From an uncultured Negativicutes bacterium (GTDB lineage: Bacteria; Bacillota; Negativicutes; Acidaminococcales; Acidaminococcaceae): a stretch of 49,390 nucleotides of DNA. The stretch is from positions 1-49,390 of the forward strand of contig CAMTOO010000005.1 of NCBI GenBank assembly GCA_947074185.1, in the 5' to 3' direction. Shown here one piece after another: positions 42,219 to 49,390 of this stretch. A model generated the notes under the pieces. The model did no database searches. It was not told the origin of the DNA and saw nothing but the letters and a program-made list of their open reading frames with translations. Every line of letters begins with the position of its first letter. The first letter of the stretch is position 1. A program made the position numbers and the translations under genes.

Positions 42219-42695
42219 CTAATATTTCTCAAGGGTTATCTCTGTAATAATGTTATCTATCATATCAAAAGTCATTTTTGTTTTTCCCTTATTGTAACAC
42301 CAACCAATAGTTCTATCCTCTTTATTGCTAAGATCCACGACTTCATCTGGCTGACCAAATCTCTCTACAACTTTAGAAATATGCATACCTACATAAACTC
42401 CTGTATTAGTAGCATATTCGAGACTCCTAGAAACTATTTGGCAAGCAGAGGTTTTATTTCCTTTAATAGTAAATGTAACCGAGAAATCATCTCCAACCCA
42501 ACTGACTATCTTAGAATTCGGTGGATTAGGATATGGACTCCTATCTCTTCCAAATCTCTCCACAACAGATTCATATGAATCACCTAACTTAACTCCAGCA
42601 ATACTAGTATCTTTGCCAAATAATGATTCCGCACTAGCAACACTTAGTTGCAGGGACATAAGTAAAGTTAAAACTAAAAATAATAATTTCCTCAT
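42219..42695 (-). CDS. Secreted protein with two BamE/SmpA-like repeats (paralogue A)
   Basis: 158 aa, first of the trio. The signal peptide ends near SVASA-ES. Repeats: AGVKLGDSYESVVERFGRD and TGVYVGMHISKVVERFGQPDEVV, the second being closest to the SmpA/BamE consensus. The promoter, ribosome site and first codons lie in a ~72-bp block duplicated upstream of the IseA-like gene at 46503-47117. The three proteins probably arose by tandem duplication in an exported family. Confidence 0.75.
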   Translation of the reverse strand: MRKLLFLVLTLLMSLQLSVASAESLFGKDTSIAGVKLGDSYESVVERFGRDRSPYPNPPNSKIVSWVGDDFSVTFTIKGNKTSACQIVSRSLEYATNTGVYVGMHISKVVERFGQPDEVVDLSNKEDRTIGWCYNKGKTKMTFDMIDNIITEITLEKY

Positions 42696-42762
42696 CTAAA
42701 CACCTCCATCACAAATATTCTCCTACTTATATTTTACCTTTTATGAGAAGTTTTTACAAATA
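42691..42762 (-). repeat. Duplicated promoter/RBS block, copy 1
   Basis: About 72 bp almost identical to 47113-47184 (one difference by eye, at the position after CTCATC). It contains the -35 TTGTAA (42754-42759), 17-nt spacer, -10 TAAAAT (42731-42736), GGAGGTG and the start codon. Confidence 0.85.
42731..42759 (-). promoter_or_regulatory. Promoter of the BamE-like trio
   Basis: Minus strand: -35 TTGTAA (42754-42759), 17-nt spacer, -10 TAAAAT (42731-42736). Same element as at 47153-47181. Confidence 0.65.
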
Positions 42763-42792
42763 AAAAAGCAAGGCGCTTAGCTAGCACCTTGC
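42762..42792 (-). terminator. Intrinsic terminator after the RpiR gene
   Basis: Minus strand: stem GCAAGGTGC / GCGCCTTGC (one G-U pair), 7-nt loop, then TTTTTTATTT. Confidence 0.85.
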
Positions 42793-42847
42793 ATATGTTT
42801 CAATAGTTACAACCCTTTAAAACCCGCCTTGTTTTAGGCAATTTTAT

Positions 42848-43696
42848 TTAATTAACATGAAAATCTAATTCATTAAAAAATCCTTCTAACTTTTCGAGTT
42901 TCTGTTTCGTTTTAGTCTTACGCGCAATAGCTACAGCAGTTATTATATACTCCGCCACAAATAAAGGTGCACTCATAGAATTAAAGAAAGCCATACTTTC
43001 GTAATGACAAGGCACTACTATATCTGCATATTCACTAATTGGAGATTTATAAGAATCGGTTATTGCGATAACTTTACTTTTGCATTTTGTTTTAGTCGCC
43101 TTAACTAACGCCAAAGTTTCCTTTGCATAACGCGGCAAACTAACAACAATAAGCACGGTGTCCTTATCAGCATCAGAAAGCTGATCAATAATCGTTGTTG
43201 ATTTAATCAAACGGCAATCATCCATAATTTGAGATAACCCTTGAAACAAGAAATATGCAACTGTATGAGATGTCCTAATACCAAAAACAAAAACTTTTTT
43301 AGCTTTTAAAACTGCCTGAACAATTTCTTTATAAGTTTCCGCAGGAATTAATTCTTCTGTAGCAGTGATATTTTGAATCGCTTTTTGCGCACATTTAAAG
43401 AAAAGACTATCTTCATGTAAATTATCTGCATTAACCTCTAGCCTACCATGAGGAGCAATATGCTCTTTCACCATAGCCTGCAAATCTTCTTGCAAATCAC
43501 TAAAGCCTTGATAACCTAACTTCGCACAAAAACGCATTACAGTCGTTGTACTCGTCCCTATTTTATTAGCTAAACCTTCAATAGTAATAAAAGAAGCTTC
43601 CAAAGGATATTTAATTACGTAATCACAAATTTCCTTTTGTGCTTTAGAAAGCTTTATTTCATTACCTGTAAGTAGTTCCCATAGATTTTGTTTCAT
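42848..43696 (-). CDS. MurR/RpiR-family transcriptional regulator
   Basis: 282 aa. The N-terminal RpiR helix-turn-helix contains LANKIGTSTTTVMRFCAKLGYQGFSD (~residues 43-68). A C-terminal SIS domain follows (KKVFVFGIRTSHTVAYFL, VLIVVSLPRYAKETL, VIAITDSYKSPIS), which in relatives binds phosphosugars but in some members senses other metabolites. It is divergent from the transporter/PLP-enzyme operon and should control it through the repeats at 43794-43876. GAGGTGG precedes the ATG; a possible extended -10 (TGTTAGAAT) lies at 43729-43737. Confidence 0.9.
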   Translation of the reverse strand: MKQNLWELLTGNEIKLSKAQKEICDYVIKYPLEASFITIEGLANKIGTSTTTVMRFCAKLGYQGFSDLQEDLQAMVKEHIAPHGRLEVNADNLHEDSLFFKCAQKAIQNITATEELIPAETYKEIVQAVLKAKKVFVFGIRTSHTVAYFLFQGLSQIMDDCRLIKSTTIIDQLSDADKDTVLIVVSLPRYAKETLALVKATKTKCKSKVIAITDSYKSPISEYADIVVPCHYESMAFFNSMSAPLFVAEYIITAVAIARKTKTKQKLEKLEGFFNELDFHVN

Positions 43697-43793
43697 ATTA
43701 TTCCACCTCAGAATATATTGTTATAAATATTCTAACACATTTCTTTTTGGAAAAACAGTATCTTTTTTTACACTTTTAATAAAAACGGAATTT

Positions 43794-43876
43794 TTTTTAC
43801 TATTTTTCTTGCACCAGTAAAAATTATAAGTTATAATTGAGTAAAATTTATTACTATTTATTTTAGTCAGTAATAA
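43794..43876 (+). promoter_or_regulatory. Transporter promoter flanked by two inverted repeats (candidate RpiR operators)
   Basis: -35 TTGCAC (43809-43814), 17-nt spacer, -10 TATAAT (43832-43837). One inverted repeat, TTTTTACT (43794-43801) with AGTAAAAA (43816-43823), overlaps the -35. A second, TTATTACT (43848-43855) with AGTAATAA (43869-43876), lies over the start region. Left arms share TTWTTACTATTTWT, so these look like two copies of one operator. Confidence 0.65.
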
Positions 43877-43909
43877 ATCACACGAATTTTATTTTAGGAG
43901 GGTATATTT

Positions 43910-45151
43910 ATGTTAGAAGATGGAATCATGGGTAAAAAAGCTTTACCAATACGAATTCTTATAGGTTTCGTACTTGGTATCATTCTCGGTTTTGCTGTAC
44001 CAAGCTTTGCAGTATCTTTAAAACCAATCGGGGATGTTTTCATTAATGCAATTAAAATGTTAATCGTACCAATCGTATTTTTCACGGTAGCTCTCGGTAT
44101 TGCCAACATGGGCGATATGAACAAATTAAAACGTGTAGGTAGTAAAGTATTTATCGTATATGTGGTTATGACCGTAGTAGCTTGCGTAGTTGCTCTTGCA
44201 GTAGCATGGATGGTAATTCCAAGTGACGTAGGCGCATCTTTAAACTTAGAAAAATTCACTCGCGAAGTTAAAACTCCAACAGCTGCTAACTTCTTCATGA
44301 GCTTAATACCAGATAATCCAATCGGAGCAATGGCAAAAGGTAATGTAATGCAAACCCTCACCTTCTCCATTTTTGTCGGTATAGCAATGGTTAGCTTAGG
44401 CGGAGAAAAAGTAGATGCAGTAAAAAAAGTATTCACTCAAGCAGCAGATATCTGCTTCAAAATTTTAAATATGATTATGGAATTTTCACCAATTGGTGTT
44501 TGCGCACTAATGGCATACTCAGTAGGTTTCTTTGGAGCAAAAGTGTTCGGCGCACTATTCTCCTTTATCCTAGCGGATTATCTAGCTTGCTTTGCTATGT
44601 TCTTCTTATTCATGCTTTTACCAGTTGTACTTTATACAGGAGCAAATCCATTTAAAGTAATTAAAGGTATGACAGAAATTTGGATGGTAGCAATCTCTAC
44701 AACAAGTAGTGCCGCAACAATGCCTATTACTATCCGTGTAACAACAGATACTTTCAAAGTACCAGAATGGCTTGCATCTTTTTCAATTCCACTTGGTACA
44801 ACAATCAACTTAGCAGGTGCTGCTGTTTGGAAAGCAGTACTTATTATCCTTGTAGGACAATTCTACGGCATTGACCTTTCTATCGAGCAAATGGTCATGA
44901 CCGTTTTATTCTCCTCTTTACTTTCAATCGCAGCTCCTGGTATTCCTGGTGGCGGTATCGTAATGGGTGTTATTATGCTCACACTTATGGGTCTTCCACA
45001 TGACATTATGGGACCTATCGCAGGTATTTATAGAATCATCGATATGATCCACACACCACTTAATATTACTGGCGACGTAATGGGAACACTCCTTGTTGCT
45101 AAAAACGAAGGTGTTTGGACAGGCTCAGATTTAAATAATAGTATGGAATAA
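43910..45151 (+). CDS. DAACS-family cation:amino acid symporter, noncanonical binding site
   Basis: 413 aa, eight-helix plus two-hairpin fold of the GltP/GltPh/SstT family. The Ser-rich hairpin is TTSSAATMPITIRV and the HP2 loop is APGIPGGGIVMG. The NMDGT motif is replaced by NLAGA. In the last helix IYRIIDMIHTPLNITGD aligns with archaeal GltPh IDAILDMGRTMVNVTGD, giving D390 to Tyr and the substrate-carboxylate-binding R397 to His; D394, N401 and D405 are kept. An acidic amino acid or dicarboxylate is therefore unlikely; the NLAGA change resembles Ser/Thr transporter SstT. AGGAGGG precedes ATG 43910. It is cotranscribed with the PLP enzyme 12 bp downstream. Confidence 0.88.
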   Translation: MLEDGIMGKKALPIRILIGFVLGIILGFAVPSFAVSLKPIGDVFINAIKMLIVPIVFFTVALGIANMGDMNKLKRVGSKVFIVYVVMTVVACVVALAVAWMVIPSDVGASLNLEKFTREVKTPTAANFFMSLIPDNPIGAMAKGNVMQTLTFSIFVGIAMVSLGGEKVDAVKKVFTQAADICFKILNMIMEFSPIGVCALMAYSVGFFGAKVFGALFSFILADYLACFAMFFLFMLLPVVLYTGANPFKVIKGMTEIWMVAISTTSSAATMPITIRVTTDTFKVPEWLASFSIPLGTTINLAGAAVWKAVLIILVGQFYGIDLSIEQMVMTVLFSSLLSIAAPGIPGGGIVMGVIMLTLMGLPHDIMGPIAGIYRIIDMIHTPLNITGDVMGTLLVAKNEGVWTGSDLNNSME

Positions 45152-45163
45152 AGGAGCATAAAC

Positions 45164-46459
45164 ATGGAAAACTATAACCAAGGTAAATTATTTCCTGAAA
45201 CACTCTCTGCAGAAATTAGAGACAAATTTTATTATATGGATGAAGACTATACAGGCTACAAAAGAATATTCTTTGAAAATGCCGGTGGCTCTTTAAGACT
45301 TAAAAAATGTTTAGAACGTTATGCAGAAATTGAAGCTATTGGCGATTGCCCAAGCAGAATTCACCAAGTTTCAATGAACTTAAAAGAAATCATGGCACAA
45401 GGTCAACAAGATTTAAGACGTATCTTTGGTGTTAGTGATAAAGGTAGCCTTGTTACTTGCTTTACTGCATCACAAGTTATGTTCGAAATGACTCGTGCAA
45501 TTGCAGAATCAGTACCAGGCACAAATATTGTAACTACTCAACTAGAACATCCTTCTGCTTTTGACTCAGCAAGTCAAGCAGCAAGAAAACTTGGCAAAGA
45601 ACTTCGCGTAGTAGAACCAAATCAAGAAACTGGTGCAGCAGATGCAGATGCTATTGCAGCGTTGATTGACGAAAACACCTCTTTCTTAAGTGTTATTTAC
45701 GCATCTAACATCTCTGGATCTATCCTAGATATGAAAGAAGTCGTAGCAAAAGCACGTGCTAAAAAACCAGACCTCTTCATTATTTGCGACGCAGTACAAC
45801 ACGCACCACACGGACTCATTAATGCAGAAGAACTTGGACTAGATGCAGTAAACTTTGCACCTTATAAATTCTTTGGTACACGCGGCTTCAGTGTAGGTTG
45901 GGTATCTGACAGAGTAAGCGAGCTAGATAGATTCCAACGCATTATCTTCAAACCAAATAACGACTGGTCTATGGGAAGTACTTGCCCTGCTCAATATGGC
46001 TCAGTTACAGAACTTGTAAACTATGTAGCATGGCTTGGTAGTCACTTCACAGAAAGCAAAGATAGAACAGATTTATTCCGTGCTGGTATGGAAAATATCA
46101 AACTCCACGAAAGAGCTTTATTGCACCATATCCTAGAAGGCACAGCAGAAATCCCAGGCTTACGTCATATAGACGGTATTACAGTACATCTAGATTATAA
46201 AGATTTAACTACAAGAGATCTAATCCTTGCAATTGAAATAGAAGGATTAGAATTCAAAGAAGCAGTTAAAGAATTTGAAAAAAATGGCGTAATCGTATTT
46301 GAACGCGTAGCAACAAGCTACTTCTCCAAACGAGTTGTAGAAGCGTTCCACTTAAAAGGCGCAGTACGTGTTTCACCTCTTCATTGCCACAATATTAGTG
46401 ATGTAGACGCATTCCTCAAAATAGCAACAAAAGTTGCAGCAGAAGCAAAAAATAAATAA
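45164..46459 (+). CDS. Class V aminotransferase-fold PLP enzyme (cysteine desulfurase-like)
   Basis: 431 aa. Fold-I PLP enzyme with FFENAGGSLRL at the N-terminus, TTQLEHPSAFDS, ICDAVQHAPHG (PLP Asp) and the Schiff-base lysine in FAPYKFFGTRGFSVGW. The YKFFG context resembles the VC1184-type cysteine desulfurase-like subfamily more than NifS/IscS, and no desulfurase Cys-loop or SufU/IscU partner is seen. Paired with an amino acid symporter under an RpiR regulator, it may lyse, racemise or transaminate the imported amino acid. Substrate unknown. Confidence 0.85.
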   Translation: MENYNQGKLFPETLSAEIRDKFYYMDEDYTGYKRIFFENAGGSLRLKKCLERYAEIEAIGDCPSRIHQVSMNLKEIMAQGQQDLRRIFGVSDKGSLVTCFTASQVMFEMTRAIAESVPGTNIVTTQLEHPSAFDSASQAARKLGKELRVVEPNQETGAADADAIAALIDENTSFLSVIYASNISGSILDMKEVVAKARAKKPDLFIICDAVQHAPHGLINAEELGLDAVNFAPYKFFGTRGFSVGWVSDRVSELDRFQRIIFKPNNDWSMGSTCPAQYGSVTELVNYVAWLGSHFTESKDRTDLFRAGMENIKLHERALLHHILEGTAEIPGLRHIDGITVHLDYKDLTTRDLILAIEIEGLEFKEAVKEFEKNGVIVFERVATSYFSKRVVEAFHLKGAVRVSPLHCHNISDVDAFLKIATKVAAEAKNK

Positions 46460-46468
46460 TTGCAATAT

Positions 46469-46501
46469 AAAAGACCAGTTCACACTTGAACTGGTCTTTT
46501 T
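46469..46501. terminator. Bidirectional intrinsic terminator
   Basis: Stem AAAAGACCAGTTCA / TGAACTGGTCTTTTT with a short loop. It serves the PLP enzyme gene (+) and the IseA-like gene (-), whose stop codon is 2 bp away. Confidence 0.9.
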
Positions 46502-46502
46502 G

Positions 46503-47117
46503 TTATCTAATTTGCGGAAAAGTAGTAAATACCCAATTACCTTTTTGGTTCTTCATAACAAAATCATAAGTAGTATGACCTATAACTTTGTAATCATTAT
46601 TAGGATCTAAATCATCCACCTGAATTTGAACAATCTTAGTATTTTTATCTTTATTAATAATTTTCATAAGGTCACTATCACCCTTGGTGATGTCTGCACC
46701 CCTACCAAAAGAAGGAGCACATAACACACCATCTATTTCGCGATAAGGACTACCCTTTAAATACTTATCAACTAATTTCTTATCAAATAAGCGTTCCATA
46801 TAGCGTCTCAATTCAGCCATATTGTTAAAATATCTTGTAGGATGAAACGGAATACGAACATTATTAGAAATCTCTACGTCCCTATATTCCACATTAAGAG
46901 GCATATTACCCATTTCAAACCAACCGTTAACCTTCGTAGCTATAAAGTACTTATCCTTTATAGAAAGTTCTGGTATATGTTGAGGAACAGGAATAGCATC
47001 TGGCGGTACTACAACACTTCGTTCCCCTAATAGTTTTTGATCTAATAGTTCCCAATTTGCATTCGCCACAGACATAAAGCTAAAAACAACCATTAGCACA
47101 ACTAATAAACGTCTCAT
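46503..47117 (-). CDS. Secreted protein, possibly IseA-like (DL-endopeptidase inhibitor family)
   Basis: 204 aa with a signal peptide ending near VANA-NWE (~residue 20). The central part (RYFNNMAELRRYMERLFDKK, YREIDGVLCAPSFGRGAD) resembles the conserved pattern of IseA/YoeB, a Bacillus inhibitor of cell-wall DL-endopeptidases. The C-terminus (TYDFVMKNQKGNWVFTTFP) fits an NTF2/cystatin-like sheet. The match is by eye and moderate. It is transcribed alone from a promoter block duplicated from that of the BamE-like trio, implying co-regulation of exported proteins. Confidence 0.6.
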   Translation of the reverse strand: MRRLLVVLMVVFSFMSVANANWELLDQKLLGERSVVVPPDAIPVPQHIPELSIKDKYFIATKVNGWFEMGNMPLNVEYRDVEISNNVRIPFHPTRYFNNMAELRRYMERLFDKKLVDKYLKGSPYREIDGVLCAPSFGRGADITKGDSDLMKIINKDKNTKIVQIQVDDLDPNNDYKVIGHTTYDFVMKNQKGNWVFTTFPQIR

Positions 47118-47184
47118 CCAAACACCTCCATCACAAATATTCTCCTACTTATATTTTACCTTTTATGAGAAGTTTTTACAAATT
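47113..47184 (-). repeat. Duplicated promoter/RBS block, copy 2
   Basis: Counterpart of 42691-42762 (offset 4422). Identity starts within the second codon and extends through RBS, -10 and -35; sequence beyond about 47185 is unrelated. Confidence 0.85.
47153..47181 (-). promoter_or_regulatory. Promoter of the IseA-like gene
   Basis: Minus strand: -35 TTGTAA (47176-47181), 17-nt spacer, -10 TAAAAT (47153-47158). Confidence 0.65.
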
Positions 47185-47216
47185 AAAAAGAAATGCCAAA
47201 ACATGTCCAAGGTAAA

Positions 47217-47333
47217 TGTTATAATAAAAGTGTAAATTTCATAGTTTACCTCTTTCATTTTTATTAGTTATTTGCAGCTAGTCGAACCTGCAGATAACAC
47301 AAAACGAGATGCATATGCATCTCGTTTTTGTTT
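47217..47333 (+). ncRNA. Candidate small RNA of about 100 nt
   Basis: An extended -10 (TGTTATAAT, 47217-47225) is followed by no open frame. Then comes an 11-bp hairpin GTTATTTGCAG / CTGCAGATAAC (47267-47277, 47288-47298; one G-U pair) and a strong terminator (ACGAGATGCAT / ATGCATCTCGT, 47304-47325, T-rich tail). GGTAAA (47211-47216) and TTTACC (47245-47250) flank the -10 as an inverted repeat. No -35 is seen, so existence is tentative. The terminator itself is clear. Confidence 0.45.
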
Positions 47334-47336
47334 TTA
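47304..47336 (+). terminator. Intrinsic terminator upstream of the restriction-modification gene
   Basis: Perfect palindromic stem ACGAGATGCAT / ATGCATCTCGT followed by TTTTGTTTTT; a preceding A4 makes it partly active in both directions. Confidence 0.8.
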
Positions 47337-47347
47337 ATTATAAATCA

Positions 47348-47376
47348 TTTACGATGTCTATGATTTACTATATAAT
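47348..47376 (+). promoter_or_regulatory. Promoter of the restriction-modification gene
   Basis: -35 TTTACG (47348-47353), 17-nt spacer, -10 TATAAT (47371-47376); start near 47384, leader of about 35 nt. Confidence 0.65.
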
Positions 47377-47417
47377 ATACATTGTATAGACTTTTATTTT
47401 ATAAGGGGTGTAATAAA

Positions 47418-49390
47418 ATGATAAAATCAATCGAACCTAATATTGCCAATCTTGCTAATGGATGGTTAAAAAAATATAACTTAGACTATAAGCTAGAGCA
47501 AGAAGAATTGAATTCAGAAATTGATAAAGCACTTCAAGACTATTTCACTAAAAATGGCGGTACTGGTGCTAATCGGCCAGACGCTAAATTATTACTTAAA
47601 GATAAATATTTAAATCATTACCCTATTCTTATAGAATATAAAGGTTATAAAGATAAACTTGTTAAACTTGATGAAAACGGACAAGTTGAGAATAGAACTT
47701 CTAAAAACACTCCTAATTTTAAAAACATAAATTCATTTGCAGTAAATGGTGCTGTTCACTATGCAAATGCGTTATTGCATCACACTAGTTACAGTGATAT
47801 TATCGCTATTGGAATGACTGGTTTTAAAAATAATTTTGGTGAAATTGAGCATTCTATAGGTGTTTATTATGTCTCCAAAAGCAACTTTGGCATAGGTCAA
47901 AAAATTGGCGAATATTCTGACTTATCTTTTCTCAAAAATTCTAATTTCGATGCATTCATAGAGAAAACAAAAAATTTAATTTTACCTCAAGAAGAACTTG
48001 ATAGATTAAAAGAAAAACGCGAACAAGAAATAAATGCTAGTTTAGTAAAACTCAATAACGACATATACCAAGAAGAAAAAGGCTTAGCTGAAAACGAACG
48101 TGTTTATCTTGTTGCTGCTGCCATAATAGCTACTCTTGGAATCCCTGAAAAAGTTGCTCCTCTTGAAAAAGATGATTTGAAATCATCTTCTGAAATCGGA
48201 GCAAGAGACGGTGATATACTACTTAGAAAAATAAAAGCATTTTTAAATGAAAAAACTCTACCTACCGATAAGAAAAATTTCATTATTAGAACTTTAGAAA
48301 ACACTCTTACTACAGACAATATAAATAAAGTAGTCAATGGTGAAAGTCAACTTAAACGCGTTTTCGTAAAAATTGTTGATGATTTAGGCATATACTACAA
48401 AATCGGTCTAACAACTGATTTCACTGGAAAACTTTTTAACGAAATGTATAGTTGGCTTGGATTCTCTCAAGATAAATTAAATGATGTAGTTCTTACTCCA
48501 TCATATATTGCTACTTTACTTGCTAAATTGGCAAGAATTAACAAAGATTCTTATGTATGGGATTTTGCAACAGGATCTGCAGGTTTATTAGTTGCAGCGA
48601 TGAATGAAATGTTGATTGATGCCAAAGCTACAATCAACTCTCCTGACGAATTTTTACAAAAAGAAACAAATATTAAAGCCAATCAATTACTTGGGTTAGA
48701 ATTATTGCCTAGTGTATATATGTTAGCAGTTCTTAATATGATTTTGATGGGTGATGGCAGTTCCAATATATTAAATAAAGATTCTTTAACAGATTTTAAC
48801 GGAAAATACACCGTAGGTAAAACAGAAGAAAAATTTCCTGCAGATGCTTTCATTCTAAACCCTCCCTACTCCGCTCCAGGAAAAGGTATGATTTTTGTTG
48901 AAAAAGCATTATCCATGATGAATAAAGGCTATGCTGCTATTATCATTCAAAGTTCAGCTGGTGAAGGAAAAGCAATTGAATTTAACAAACGTATTTTAAA
49001 CAAAAACACTCTTTTAGCTAGTATCAAAATGCCTATCGATTTATTTATAGGTAAATCAAGTGTCCAAACAAACATTTATGTATTTAGAATCAACGAAGCA
49101 CATAAGAAAGATGACATCGTTAAATTTATTGATTTCTCTAACGATGGCTACACCCGCACCAACAGAAAAAAAGCTAGTATTAACTTAAAAGACACTAATA
49201 GAGCAAAAGAGCGTTATCAAGAGCTTGTAGATTTAGTCCGTTTTGGAAAAAGCAAACTCAATATTTTTACGGAAAAAGAATATTACGAAGGGCATATTGA
49301 CCCTAAAACTGGTATTGAATGGAACCAAACCGCACCAATTGATACAAAACCAACTCTAGAAGATTTCAAAAAAACGGTCAGTGATTATCT
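47418..49390 (+). CDS. Nuclease-N6-adenine methyltransferase fusion (type IIG/BcgI-like), 3' end outside window
   Basis: 657 codons are visible with no stop, so the gene continues past the right edge. The N-terminus carries a PD-(D/E)xK-like site: D55 in RPDAKLLL and E73-x-K75 in ILIEYKGYK. A helical linker (~190-370) leads to a gamma-class adenine methyltransferase with motif I DFATGSAGLLVAA (D382) and motif IV NPPY at N481. Restriction and modification in one chain fits type IIG or type IIB (BcgI-like A subunit) enzymes; a plain HsdM would lack the nuclease. The target-recognition part or specificity gene would be downstream. AAGGGGTG precedes the ATG. Confidence 0.8.
   Translation, partial: MIKSIEPNIANLANGWLKKYNLDYKLEQEELNSEIDKALQDYFTKNGGTGANRPDAKLLLKDKYLNHYPILIEYKGYKDKLVKLDENGQVENRTSKNTPNFKNINSFAVNGAVHYANALLHHTSYSDIIAIGMTGFKNNFGEIEHSIGVYYVSKSNFGIGQKIGEYSDLSFLKNSNFDAFIEKTKNLILPQEELDRLKEKREQEINASLVKLNNDIYQEEKGLAENERVYLVAAAIIATLGIPEKVAPLEKDDLKSSSEIGARDGDILLRKIKAFLNEKTLPTDKKNFIIRTLENTLTTDNINKVVNGESQLKRVFVKIVDDLGIYYKIGLTTDFTGKLFNEMYSWLGFSQDKLNDVVLTPSYIATLLAKLARINKDSYVWDFATGSAGLLVAAMNEMLIDAKATINSPDEFLQKETNIKANQLLGLELLPSVYMLAVLNMILMGDGSSNILNKDSLTDFNGKYTVGKTEEKFPADAFILNPPYSAPGKGMIFVEKALSMMNKGYAAIIIQSSAGEGKAIEFNKRILNKNTLLASIKMPIDLFIGKSSVQTNIYVFRINEAHKKDDIVKFIDFSNDGYTRTNRKKASINLKDTNRAKERYQELVDLVRFGKSKLNIFTEKEYYEGHIDPKTGIEWNQTAPIDTKPTLEDFKKTVSDY

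Noticed and set aside
43894-44436. 180-codon minus-strand frame inside the transporter gene
   Set aside because: Antisense shadow of a well-supported membrane protein gene; its composition (Thr/Pro/Ile-rich) is the mirror of hydrophobic codons and it lacks a promoter or ribosome site.
47267-47298. tRNA remnant or attachment site (minus strand GGTTCGACTA resembling a T-loop)
   Set aside because: No acceptor stem, anticodon arm or CCA follows; the string is the loop of a simple hairpin and no integrase gene is visible.

Overview
This AT-rich window is from a diderm Firmicute, most likely class Negativicutes. Two type V autotransporters and several Sec-exported proteins with BamE-like repeats imply an outer membrane. 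The housekeeping genes (sepF, mutS2, typA, lysC, nucleoside kinase, CsoR, strong A/G-rich ribosome binding sites) are of Firmicutes type. A carboxyltransferase of the oxaloacetate/methylmalonyl-CoA type, a TRAP transporter and polyamine genes also fit that class. I cannot fix the genus by eye.

Layout. 1-107: promoter and leader of an rRNA operon running off the left edge. 503-4306 (+): a class A penicillin-binding protein and an orphan carboxyltransferase subunit. 4414-6599 (-): a CsoR-controlled P1B-type metal ATPase. 6718-12383 (-): a five-gene polyamine operon (arginine decarboxylase, aminopropyltransferase, agmatinase, carboxy(nor)spermidine dehydrogenase and decarboxylase), preceded by a ~365-nt structured RNA with its own consensus promoter and an intrinsic terminator. 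12858-17115 (-): TGS-domain nucleoside kinase, aminotransferase, aspartokinase. 17246-22992 (-): mutS2, a U32 (DUF3656) protein and a chagasin-like inhibitor. 23147-29155 (-): two paralogous AIDA-repeat autotransporters whose last ~706 bp are identical. 29305-31592 (-): sepF and typA. 31707-35484 (-): lyase plus TRAP transporter operon behind an attenuator-like leader. 35769-41020 (-): beta-CASP nuclease, short RecQ, endonuclease III, DUF711 protein and its ACT partner. 41154-42695 (-): three secreted BamE-like paralogues. 42848-46459: an RpiR regulator divergent from a noncanonical DAACS transporter and a class V PLP enzyme. 46503-47117 (-): an IseA-like secreted protein. 47418-end (+): a nuclease-methyltransferase fusion cut by the window edge.

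How the parts work together. The polyamine operon encodes arginine to agmatine to putrescine, and then two possible routes to triamines (aminopropyl and carboxyaminopropyl). Polyamines are known structural components of peptidoglycan in several Negativicutes, so this operon may serve the envelope as well as the cytoplasm. The lyase/TRAP operon probably imports and cleaves a carboxylic acid. The RpiR divergon looks like a self-contained uptake and degradation module for a non-acidic amino acid.

The most interesting signals are regulatory. In four places (polyamine operon, lyase/TRAP operon, typA, nucleoside kinase) a promoter is followed by an intrinsic-terminator hairpin before the coding region, which suggests conditional termination is used often here. 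The polyamine leader RNA matches no riboswitch class I can recognise. Its terminator's 5' arm encodes a minimal Met-Arg-Lys-stop reading frame upstream of an arginine/lysine-type decarboxylase. Other points are the gene-converted autotransporter pair, a duplicated ~72-bp promoter module driving two unrelated exported proteins, and residue swaps in the DAACS transporter that argue against an acidic substrate.
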